Below are positions 14,301 through 20,821 of a DNA stretch of 41,853 nucleotides, one piece after another; within the stretch, counting starts at the first letter, position 1, and every line of letters starts with the position of its first letter. Origin of the DNA: an uncultured Oscillospiraceae bacterium. Lineage in GTDB: Bacteria > Bacillota > Clostridia > Oscillospirales > Oscillospiraceae. The DNA is taken from the NCBI GenBank assembly GCA_934561515.1, contig CAKTGM010000015.1, positions 1-41,853 of the forward strand, written 5' to 3'. The position numbers and the translations under genes were made by a program. The notes under the pieces were generated by a model that saw only the letters and a list, made by a program, of their open reading frames with translations, made no database searches and was not told the origin of the DNA.

Positions 14301-15942
14301 GGTAAAACGTTTCTCCGGCAATCGTAATGCTGGGCCCGCGCAGTTTATCCATGTCGGAGGTGATTTCAGGCAGCAGGTTCTCCATATCCACCTGAGATAA
14401 CGCAGCATCCAAAATCTGTGCTTCATCAGAAGAATTGACCGGAACCTTCAAATATTCATTCAAATCTTTTACATTATAATGCATCGTCGCATTCATTAGG
14501 CTCTCATTAAAATCCGTGTCTACAATACTCGTCCATCGTGCCTCAGTGCCGCCATAATAAACATCTGTCAGGCTGTGGCAATCATAGAAAGCTGCGCGTT
14601 CAATTCTCGTCACGCTGTTTGGGATTGCAATACTCCTTAGATTGCTGCAGCCATTGAAGGCAGACTCTTCGATATTCTTCACACTGCCTGGAATAAGAAC
14701 ACTCGTCAGACTGGTGCACGACCCAAATACATAATGTTCGATGCTCGCCAAGCCGTTTGGAATGGCAATGCTCGCCAAGCTGCTGCAATCCGAGAATGCA
14801 AACTGACCAATATTGGTCACACCATTCGGAATTGCAACGCTCGTCAGGCCACTGCAATCATAGAATGCATAATTGCTGATGCTCATCACACTATCCGGGA
14901 TTGTAATGCTCACCAGATTCTTGCAACCGGAGAACGCTTCGCTCCCTATAAACCGTGTCTTCGGATGAATGTTGAATTCTGACATTGATTTATCGATAGC
15001 TAAGTCAAGGTACAGATACTGGTTATCTGTATTTCCAAGATATCCTGCATTTTCGTGCAAATTATGTCGTAAATTACCGCACCCTGCAAACGCACCATTG
15101 CCGATTCTGCTCACACTGTTCGGGATCGCAATGCTTGTCAGGCTCTCGCAACTAGAGAACGCACCATAGCCGATGCTGGTCACGCCGTTCGGGATTGCAA
15201 GGCTTGTCAGGCTGCTGCAATTATAGAATGCCCAATCGCCGATGCTGGTCACGCTGTTCGGAATCGTAATGCTTGTCAGGCTGCTGCAATCATAGAACGC
15301 ATCAGCGCCGATGCTGGTCACGCTGTTCGGGATCGCAATGCTCGTCAGGCTCTCGCAACTAAAGAACGCACCATAGCCGATGCTGGTCACGCCGTTCGGA
15401 ATCGCAATGCTTGTCAGGCTGCTGCAATCATAGAACGCTTCATCGCCGATGCTGGTCACGCCGTTCGGAATTGCAATGCTCGTCAGTCTACTGCAACCAT
15501 GGAATGCAAGATCGCCGATGCTGGTCACGCCGTTCGGGATCGCAATGCTTGTCAGGCTGCTGCAATCCGAGAATGCACTATCGCCGATGCTGGTCACGCT
15601 GTTCGGAATCGCAATGCTCGTCAGTCTGCTGCAACGAATGAATGCAACACGGCCGATGCTTGTTACACCACTATTGACTTTGACCGTCTTGATGCTCGCA
15701 CGCTTTTCATACCAAGGCAGGACATAGTCGCTGTTTACCATCCGCCCCGCGCCGCTGATCGTCAGCGCCCCCTCGTCATCCAACGTCCACGTCAGGTTCG
15801 TGCCATCGCCCTCACCGCCGCAGTAGCCGGAATCCACGATGCTCGCCGCGTTCACCGGCGCTGTCAATGCGCATCCCAAAAGCAGCAGGCAAAGGCCTGT
15901 CAGCAGCTTTGCACGCCAACATTTCTTGATTCTCGCTCCCAT
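11392..15942 (-). CDS. Secreted BspA-type leucine-rich repeat protein with CARDB-like domains
   Basis: A 1516-residue exported protein. A basic start and hydrophobic core (about residues 5-30, ending APVNA-A) form a signal peptide; a lipoprotein reading with Cys at LLGC is possible but weaker. Next comes a short domain (TWTLDDEGALTISGAG) usual before such repeats, then about 15 LRR_5 units of 23 residues (VTSIGxxAFxxCxSLTSIAIPNS). A long mixed region follows, including SDGRMLMVWVGDSGG-type and WSDPEIV/WSAPEIV segments that resemble sialidase-like propeller blades. Then come two CARDB-like beta domains (ADLVVSDW..., ADLVATAY...) and a final beta domain. No LPxTG, SLH or cell-wall binding repeat is seen at the end. 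The start at 15942 follows AGGAGG; the open frame extends 14 codons upstream without support. Base composition is less GC-rich than the neighbours. Ligand and attachment are unknown; adhesion is the usual guess for the family. Confidence 0.85.
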   Translation of the reverse strand: MGARIKKCWRAKLLTGLCLLLLGCALTAPVNAASIVDSGYCGGEGDGTNLTWTLDDEGALTISGAGRMVNSDYVLPWYEKRASIKTVKVNSGVTSIGRVAFIRCSRLTSIAIPNSVTSIGDSAFSDCSSLTSIAIPNGVTSIGDLAFHGCSRLTSIAIPNGVTSIGDEAFYDCSSLTSIAIPNGVTSIGYGAFFSCESLTSIAIPNSVTSIGADAFYDCSSLTSITIPNSVTSIGDWAFYNCSSLTSLAIPNGVTSIGYGAFSSCESLTSIAIPNSVSRIGNGAFAGCGNLRHNLHENAGYLGNTDNQYLYLDLAIDKSMSEFNIHPKTRFIGSEAFSGCKNLVSITIPDSVMSISNYAFYDCSGLTSVAIPNGVTNIGQFAFSDCSSLASIAIPNGLASIEHYVFGSCTSLTSVLIPGSVKNIEESAFNGCSNLRSIAIPNSVTRIERAAFYDCHSLTDVYYGGTEARWTSIVDTDFNESLMNATMHYNVKDLNEYLKVPVNSSDEAQILDAALSQVDMENLLPEITSDMDKLRGPSITIAGETFYLFELESKLNIDFKNKATVQVKADYEKKTVQVLIGYKPIKGTTTIVGDPNSGEDNVEDCDFWKAYTDAKSLYKMSAGDLAHTNSPRFRSKFQDVYDELQAFEMDMIVKAEGKICGYLELSYETGKLKPSEGGAILAVSVKTTQNGRIPSFPAAYVTLHFDVSAEGKIRLVANDDGVVFDPAFDAAIGTAIGVGLGKNTGNFQAYIEGGFDGELGAHVRPMGTLVGTDPFSVDMTGNLYFSWKLKAWLLENGDSYKKELFKLGLYPRLEIMRTAMIPAQMTMEDYLASAKPVTREYLNAISLMSITDDYSFSKVEYPFAEPTLMHLSDGRMLMVWVGDSGGKTDGDRTSIHYSLYSGGAWSDPEIVHESGTYNDHPVLCRDGNMVYMVWMRADTALDGMTAESAMKHMDLVFSSFDGTSWSAPEIVSQPGNELVESDYAITADRGIVSVVWLENSANDLLLTSGENVIHQRSCANGIWDADAELLRTADAVTGLGVDRSEGLQTTYSLTSGDRILTYLRKENGEVNMIDGANCEARWIDGRLYELRDTALYCDGVPTGLDGLTNYEIISSETQTVALTLVPTGFTCELYGSYYDAGSGSWGKWVQLTGFEQYIRSYSAVLDESGEIVAALNLVDVNIGAEEVYDNTSARLVVVDDCRYADLVVSDWLTYDDSLVAPGEVVPVSFEVTNNSRETLAAIGVNIGGQQQEILCSLSAGESAVLTADYRLPSDIRNHRADLTVTPHYETVVEASTANNTASTVFGLADLVATAYAPEVLGNGATVRITVSNQGYADAENVSLAIYRSNLEGELLHTEAIGTIHPGDTAEYVFQLPADLLFLNDPDTMHALSIEAVTGSAERELANNGDRIVFGGLLPLQVCPSVSDNSIKLDVLVKNEQEPPLESTVFAAVYTGDGKLLTVQTRSLRTEASAQSKADFVIDRSRYAGDVCVRVFWVRRNSCEPFTLAWEGRFSAD
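14560..15670 (-). repeat. Tandem 69-bp coding repeats of the leucine-rich region
   Basis: The block GATGCTGGTCACG recurs at 15172, 15241, 15310, 15379, 15448, 15517 and 15586, every step exactly 69 bases, i.e. 23 codons. The promoter-proximal units are nearly identical, those nearer 14560 have diverged, and one unit around 15000-15100 is interrupted by about 30 extra residues. Confidence 0.9.
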
Positions 15943-16006
15943 ACTTCTCCTCCTATTCCGGCGCGCTTGCTCACACACCAGCAACGCAGCGCCAACGATT
16001 ACAACT

Positions 16007-16034
16007 ATTATAACAACTACAATTTATTCGTCAA
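16007..16034 (-). promoter_or_regulatory. Promoter of the leucine-rich repeat gene
   Basis: On the minus strand TTGACG (16034-16029) and a perfect TATAAT (16012-16007) with a 16-base spacer. The leader to the start at 15942 is about 58 bases and includes AGGAGG. Confidence 0.8.
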
Positions 16035-16142
16035 TGCTTTTTATGCAAATCGGGCGGCCTGCCGCTGCCGTGCCTGATGGGCCGGCCGCTGTTTTCTGCC
16101 CGCGCTTCATTGAGGCGCTTGGCTCGCCGCGCCCGCATTCGC

Positions 16143-16180
16143 AAACAGCGCCTGCGCCGAAGACGGCGCAGGCGCTGTTT
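16143..16180 (-). terminator. Terminator of the radical SAM operon
   Basis: AAACAGCGCCTGCGCC, loop GAAGAC, GGCGCAGGCGCTGTTT: a 16-bp perfect stem that begins right after the stop codon of the upstream minus-strand gene. The T run after it is only TTT. Confidence 0.75.
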
Positions 16181-17434
16181 CTACAGCCTGATCGATTCGG
16201 GGAAGGCTTCTTTTCTCAGGATGCCCCACATCTTGTCGATATAGGAAAGCGTATAAAAATTCTCATAATGGTGGTAGAAAAACGCACCCTTGAGCGTCAT
16301 TTCATATGTGCCGCTGCACTCCGTCACAAAGCCGAGGCGCTTTGCAAGCCAAAGCTCCGGCCCGTACATCTTCTTGAGCGGCACGCCGAAGAAGGCTTCA
16401 AAGTCAGCGGCGTTCACCCTTGTGCTGTACGCCGTCCAGAACAGCCAGTAGATCATCCGCTGCCGCCTCGTAAAGCGGAGCGTCAGCGAAGTTGCAAGCC
16501 TGCCCGAGCCGATCCTCTCGCAGTAGGAATCCACATCAAAGGTGTTGATCTTGAACTGCTCTTTAAATAGGCTCGTGGCCGAGCAGCCAAAGCCGAGGAA
16601 GTTGTCCCGGGTCATGGACGAGTAGCTCGCGTCCGGCTCGTTCGAGAAGGTCCAGATAGAGCTGCGCGGATAGCCCCGGCTCATGCAGTAGCGCGTGATG
16701 GCATCCAGCAGCGCCCGTTTTTCTCTTTTGGGCATCGCCGCAACGGGGCTGTCCGTAAAAGTAAAGTCGATAAAGGGATAGATGGCGACATGATTCGCCC
16801 CCAGCGAGAAGGCCGCGTCAATGTCGGCGCGCAGGTCCTCGCAGGTCTGCCCCGGCAGGGCAAAGATGAAGTCCATCGAGACTGTCTCGAAGGGGACTGC
16901 CGCGAGAGCCGCCGCCATCGCCGCGGTATCGACCGTCTTCCTGCCGAGGAGCTTCTGATACTTATCCGAAAAGGACTGGATGCCGATGCTGATCTTCGTC
17001 ACGCCCGCATCCTTCAGCGTTTGCAGCACCTCGACCGTCACATTGTCGGGGTGCAACTCAAGACCGATCCCCTCGGTGATGATGAAGTGCTCGCCGAGCG
17101 CGTCTATGATCTCTTTGATGCGATCCGCCGCAAGCGCGGGCGTTCCGCCGCCGAAATACAGGCTCGTTGCCCGCTTTCGCCCCGGATGCTGCCCGCCGAC
17201 AAGATGTATTTCCCGAATCAAAGAATCGATATACCGCTCGCATAACTCTTCGGAATAGCGCACCTTGCAGTAGGGGCAGAAGTTGCAGATGCTCTTGCAG
17301 AATGGGATATGGACATACAGCCCCAGGCTCTCGCACTCCGCAAACGGCAGCAGCTGGTCGTATTCACTTTTGAAGGTGAAGGGCCGCACGCTCCGCGTGA
17401 GCCACATCCTCGTTAAGCTCGTAAAGAAGTGCAT
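16181..17434 (-). CDS. HemN-like radical SAM protein (coproporphyrinogen oxidase-related)
   Basis: A 417-residue radical SAM protein of the HemN/HemW superfamily. The sequence YVHIPFCKSICNFCPYC carries the cluster motif CxxxCxxC (Cys46, Cys50, Cys53) and an extra Cys56, as in HemN-type enzymes. It is followed by SLYFGGGTPALA (SAM-binding GGE-like loop), IGIQSF and DFIFALPGQT, all family hallmarks. The C-terminal third is not one I recognise as the HemN substrate domain, and no other haem gene is nearby, so true coproporphyrinogen decarboxylation is doubtful. Relatives include HemW (haem chaperone) and haem-degrading methyltransferases. The ATG at 17434 uses an AGGAG that overlaps the stop of the preceding radical SAM gene (nine bases between), so the two are translated together. 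Confidence 0.8.
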   Translation of the reverse strand: MHFFTSLTRMWLTRSVRPFTFKSEYDQLLPFAECESLGLYVHIPFCKSICNFCPYCKVRYSEELCERYIDSLIREIHLVGGQHPGRKRATSLYFGGGTPALAADRIKEIIDALGEHFIITEGIGLELHPDNVTVEVLQTLKDAGVTKISIGIQSFSDKYQKLLGRKTVDTAAMAAALAAVPFETVSMDFIFALPGQTCEDLRADIDAAFSLGANHVAIYPFIDFTFTDSPVAAMPKREKRALLDAITRYCMSRGYPRSSIWTFSNEPDASYSSMTRDNFLGFGCSATSLFKEQFKINTFDVDSYCERIGSGRLATSLTLRFTRRQRMIYWLFWTAYSTRVNAADFEAFFGVPLKKMYGPELWLAKRLGFVTECSGTYEMTLKGAFFYHHYENFYTLSYIDKMWGILRKEAFPESIRL

Positions 17435-17443
17435 GGTTTGCTC

Positions 17444-18346
17444 CTAAATGTATTTTAAGTAGGTGCGGAGCATCTCGAAGATGATCTTGGGATTGCCGCG
17501 GAACAAAAGCGTATATTCCGCAACAAAGAAGTATCCGCACTGCTCGCAGAGGCCGGGCACATCGATGCAGCGCCCGCAGGTGGATATCTTCCCGTCCTCT
17601 ATCACAACGCACTGGTGGCAGGGCGTCGGGAAGCGGTTCTCGATGAGATAGGGAAAGGCGCTTTTCAGGTTAAAGACCGGTGCGCCCTCTTTCATCATCT
17701 GCGCGATCACGTCGCAGCAGGCGGCCTTTTCCTCTTTGCGCAAGGCTAGCTCCTTTGTGTCGGGGTACGGCGTATGAAAATTGAAGGATACGGCACGCAC
17801 ATTTTTCGTGTCGCGCGCGGCGATGCACACATCGCGCACATGGTCCTTGTTGATCTGGTTGATCGCCATGTAGAGGCAGATATTGTCCGCGCTCGCGCTC
17901 ACGATGTTCTGCATGATGGTGTCGTAGGTATCGCCGCGGATCGCATTGTGGCGCTCCCTGTCGCCGTCCAGACTCAAAAGGATGAGGTCTGCTTCCGGGA
18001 GATCGATGGGGAGCGTGCCGTTCGTCACGACATTCACGATGAGAAAGCCCATGGCCTTCGCCTCGATGACCAGCGCTCTCAGCGTGCGCTCGCCGTCGCG
18101 CCAGAGGAAGGTCTCGCCGCCGCAGAAGAAGAGGATGCGCACGCCCATGTCGTAGAGCTGCTGCATCTCCCGGCGGATCTTATGATAGGGGTGGACGATC
18201 GCCGTGATGTTGTTGACCGAGCAGTGCTTGCAGTGCAGGTTGCATTTGTCGGTCAGAATCACCGTCCCGAGGATCGGCTCTTTTTTTCGCAGCAGGATCG
18301 TTTTTGCGCCGAAGGCGGCAAAGTGCAGAAACGAGGATGGCTTCAT
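17444..18346 (-). CDS. Radical SAM protein with cysteine-rich C-terminus
   Basis: A 300-residue radical SAM enzyme: CNLHCKHC supplies the cluster ligands Cys35, Cys39 and Cys42, then FFCGGETFLW (GGE motif), VNVVTNG and LSLDGDRERHNAIRG complete the core barrel. The C-terminus has six cysteines in CxxC pairs (243/246, 257/260, 267/270), which could bind auxiliary Fe-S clusters as in SPASM-type peptide or small-molecule modifying enzymes. The substrate is unknown. The ATG at 18346 follows GGAGG; an upstream extension of the frame has no ribosome site and overlaps the preceding gene. It lies 19 bases after the 130-residue gene and nine before the HemN-like gene, in one operon. Confidence 0.8.
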   Translation of the reverse strand: MKPSSFLHFAAFGAKTILLRKKEPILGTVILTDKCNLHCKHCSVNNITAIVHPYHKIRREMQQLYDMGVRILFFCGGETFLWRDGERTLRALVIEAKAMGFLIVNVVTNGTLPIDLPEADLILLSLDGDRERHNAIRGDTYDTIMQNIVSASADNICLYMAINQINKDHVRDVCIAARDTKNVRAVSFNFHTPYPDTKELALRKEEKAACCDVIAQMMKEGAPVFNLKSAFPYLIENRFPTPCHQCVVIEDGKISTCGRCIDVPGLCEQCGYFFVAEYTLLFRGNPKIIFEMLRTYLKYI

Positions 18347-18365
18347 TGGTTTTCCTCCGTAAATA

Positions 18366-18758
18366 TTATTGCGTGAGCGCTTCCTCGCCGCGGTGCAGCG
18401 CATTCCAGTCGTCGATGAACTCGTCCGTGCTCCAGTCGATGTCGTCATTCTCGGGATGCTCGATGCAGCCGTCGGACGCGGCAATGATCTTCCCCGCCTC
18501 TTCGCGCGGCAGGGACGAAAGGTAGCGCACGCGGATCTCGTCGATCAGCTCCCAGTAGGCGGCGCGGGCAAAGGAATCGAGGTCTGCGGGCCTGATCCCG
18601 AGAAGGCCGGCGATCGCCTCCTGCTCGCGCGCGTCGCAGCGGTCCTGCATGGCTTCGAAAATATCGTCCGCGTCGCCGCCGTACCGGCGAAGCAGGCCGA
18701 TGAGGTTCGACTCGGGGAAAAGCTCCGCAAAGCGGGCGGAAACAGTCTTGGTGTTCAT
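18366..18758 (-). CDS. Unrecognised acidic 130-residue protein, first gene of a radical SAM operon
   Basis: No family is recognised. The protein begins MNTKTVSARFAELFPESN, is soluble with mostly helical, strongly acidic sequence (ending with a run such as ENDDIDWSTDEFIDDW), and has two isolated cysteines (in QDRCDARE and SDGCIEHP). It lacks a signal peptide, membrane segment or Cys-rich core. The ATG at 18758 has AAGGAG; a longer open frame upstream lacks one. It heads the operon and may be a partner, regulator or substrate of the two radical SAM enzymes, which is inference from position only. A TTGACT lies about 60 bases upstream on the minus strand but no convincing -10 box goes with it. 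Confidence 0.7.
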   Translation of the reverse strand: MNTKTVSARFAELFPESNLIGLLRRYGGDADDIFEAMQDRCDAREQEAIAGLLGIRPADLDSFARAAYWELIDEIRVRYLSSLPREEAGKIIAASDGCIEHPENDDIDWSTDEFIDDWNALHRGEEALTQ

Positions 18759-19098
18759 ATTGCATTCTCCTTGTGGGGGTATGGTACTTTCTATCAGTTT
18801 CACACAACGGGGCAGAAAAGTCAACACGGACACCGTGGGAATTCTCCCGGCAGCGCCCGTGCCGATCCTGTCATTGTATGTTTTTTAAGGGGAGGCCTGT
18901 AACCGTACTTCGGCCTCCCGGAAAAGTTTTCTCGCGCCGCGTGCTGTGCCGCATCATGTTGGCGTCCTCATCCTTGAACCGGGGCAGGCATAACAGATAA
19001 CAAAAAAGAATAACAGCTTCCCTTCTGCAACGCAAAACGAAGACCGGAAGCAGGCATTTGTCTTTTGGGCAAGCCGCCGGACGCGACGGAAAGCGCGC
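18759..19098. other. Intergenic stretch without a recognisable gene
   Basis: These 340 bases hold the leader of the 130-residue gene and the tail of the gene at 19099. A GGGAGGCC/GGCCTCCC inverted repeat (18890-18919, 14-base loop) is present but has no T run on either side that would make it a standard terminator. Small open frames here have no ribosome site. I see no tRNA or known riboswitch. Confidence 0.5.
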
Positions 19099-19608
19099 TC
19101 ATTCGTCAAACGCGAAGGTCTCCCGCCCGTTCACCGCGTCAAGCGCGAGCTGTGCGCGGGAGAGCTCGTCGGCGGTTTTATCGTAATCAGCCTCCACCGC
19201 GGCAATGTCGTAGTTTGCATAGCGGTAGTCGATGATGCCGGACGGCCTGCCGTACTGCTCCTCGACGCGTTCCCTGGGAAGGCGGCTTTTCATCTCGAAA
19301 AGCTTATTCTTGCGCCGCGTGAGCTGCGGGATGTAGACCAGCATCTCGTCGATGGTCATCTCGAAGCCGTCGACAATATGCGTCGCATTGAAGCAGTTGA
19401 TCGCGTGCTTGAGATGGCGGATCTTCTCTTCGAGCGCTGCAAGGCGCGCCTGCGTCTCCGCGTAATCGTAGGCGGGGCGCACGGATTCGGCGTCCTCGCC
19501 CATCGCGGCGCGGAAATCGCGGCTGCGTGCTTCCTTGTCGAGCAGCGCGGCATATTCGTCGTTCAGCTTTTTCAAAAGCTTATTCGCCTCAGCGGAGGTG
19601 TAGTTCAT
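19099..19608 (-). CDS. Conserved-looking helical protein of unknown function
   Basis: A 169-residue soluble protein, mostly charged helix. Two likely coiled-coil stretches (about residues 1-75, LKKLNDEYAALLDKEARS and onward, and 130-160) flank a central segment VDGFEMTIDEMLVYIPQLTRRK. It lacks cysteine clusters, signal peptide or membrane segments. I do not recognise a named family with confidence. The ATG at 19608 follows AAAGGA. It lies 96 bases after the alcohol dehydrogenase gene with no obvious terminator between, so it may be the last gene of the moxR-VWA-adh transcript. The coding call rests on the codon pattern and ribosome site. Confidence 0.75.
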   Translation of the reverse strand: MNYTSAEANKLLKKLNDEYAALLDKEARSRDFRAAMGEDAESVRPAYDYAETQARLAALEEKIRHLKHAINCFNATHIVDGFEMTIDEMLVYIPQLTRRKNKLFEMKSRLPRERVEEQYGRPSGIIDYRYANYDIAAVEADYDKTADELSRAQLALDAVNGRETFAFDE

Positions 19609-19704
19609 CGCGGTCCGTCCTTTCTTCTGCGCCGCTTTCCGCGCGCAGTGCTCCGGTTTTTTCTCTCTTCTTCGGCAGTCTCCCGCCGCAATTTCAAGCC
19701 CCTC

Positions 19705-20739
19705 TCAGCACTCCACGGCGACCTTGATGACGCCGTCGCGCTTGTTTTCGAAAAGCTCGTAGGCCTCTTCGATTTTGTTGAGGGGATAGGTATGGGTGAT
19801 GAGCGGCTCCGTGTCGAGCTTGCCCTCGGCGATCAGTCTCAGCGTTTCCTCGCAGTTGCAGCCGTCCACGCCGCCGGTCTTGAAGGTGAGATTCTTGCCG
19901 TACATATCGGGCAGCGGCAGGGTCTGCGCCTTGTCGTAAAGCGCGACCACCGTCACAATGGCGTTCGGTCTTGCGCACTCCCACGCAAGGCGGAACGTCT
20001 CCTCCGCGCCCGCGACCTCGAGCACCACGTCCGCGCCGCCGTGGTCGCTCACTGCGCGGACATAGTCCGCGCAGTCCTCCGGCGACACGGTCAGCACCTC
20101 GGGGTAATGCTCGCGGAGGAAGCGCACGCGGCTTTCGTCCCTTTCGCACACGATGATGCGCCTGGGCTTTTTCAGCATCACGCAGAGCAGGGTGCAGATG
20201 CCCGTCGGCCCCGCACCGAGGATGAGCACGGTGTCCTCCGGCGTGATCTCGGAGATGCGCGCCGCCCAGAAGCCGGTGGCGAGCACATCGCCCACCAGCA
20301 GTGCCTGCCGGTCGGTCACGCCGTCGGGGATCTTATTCAGTCCCTGATCGGCGAAGGGTACGCGCACATACTCCGCCTGTCCGCCGTCGATGCGGCAGCC
20401 GAGCGCCCAGCCGCCGTTTTCATCGGTGCAGTTGTTGACATAGCCCTTCTTGCAGAAAAAACACTCCCCGCAGAAGGTCTCCACGTTGACCGTTACGCGG
20501 TCGCCCGGCTTCACGTTCTTTACCGCGCTGCCGGTCTCTTCCACAATGCCGACCATCTCGTGCCCCACGGTGATGCCCGGCACGGCGCGCGAAACGCTCC
20601 CGTGCTTGATGTGCAGATCACTCGAGCAGATGCTCGCAAGCGTCACCTTCACGATGGCGTCCCGCTCGTGCTGAAGCACCGGCTTCGGCTTCTCTCTCAG
20701 TTCAAATGTTCCCTTTGCGACATATGTGTAAGTCAGCAT
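19705..20739 (-). CDS. Zinc-dependent medium-chain alcohol dehydrogenase
   Basis: A 344-residue NAD(P)-dependent dehydrogenase of the MDR superfamily. Catalytic zinc ligands are Cys38 (SICSSD), His60-Glu61 (GHE) and probably Asp151 (VGDVLATGF), the arrangement of the Thermoanaerobacter-type secondary alcohol dehydrogenase. Unlike that enzyme it also has a structural zinc set Cys90, Cys93, Cys96, Cys104. The nucleotide fold GAGPTG is at 175-180. Substrate is uncertain: a secondary or polyol alcohol. I chose the ATG at 20739 because GGAG stands six bases upstream and the family begins here; an in-frame ATG 42 bases earlier would add MSGKENIEKEMEPI and has no ribosome site. It follows the VWA gene by 82 bases and may share its transcript. 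Confidence 0.9.
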   Translation of the reverse strand: MLTYTYVAKGTFELREKPKPVLQHERDAIVKVTLASICSSDLHIKHGSVSRAVPGITVGHEMVGIVEETGSAVKNVKPGDRVTVNVETFCGECFFCKKGYVNNCTDENGGWALGCRIDGGQAEYVRVPFADQGLNKIPDGVTDRQALLVGDVLATGFWAARISEITPEDTVLILGAGPTGICTLLCVMLKKPRRIIVCERDESRVRFLREHYPEVLTVSPEDCADYVRAVSDHGGADVVLEVAGAEETFRLAWECARPNAIVTVVALYDKAQTLPLPDMYGKNLTFKTGGVDGCNCEETLRLIAEGKLDTEPLITHTYPLNKIEEAYELFENKRDGVIKVAVEC

Positions 20740-20821
20740 GATCGGCTCCATCTCTTTCTCAATGTTCTCTTTTCCGCTCATTTTCGGCTTTTTGTCGAAA
20801 TAAGCGCTCTCCCGGTCTTTC

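Noticed and set aside
14560..15670. Regularly spaced repeats resembling a CRISPR array
   Set aside because: The spacing is exactly 23 codons, there are no unique spacers, and each unit encodes a leucine-rich repeat inside a long gene.
18760..18830. Promoter of the radical SAM operon
   Set aside because: TTGACT is seen on the minus strand, but no -10 box occurs at a normal distance.
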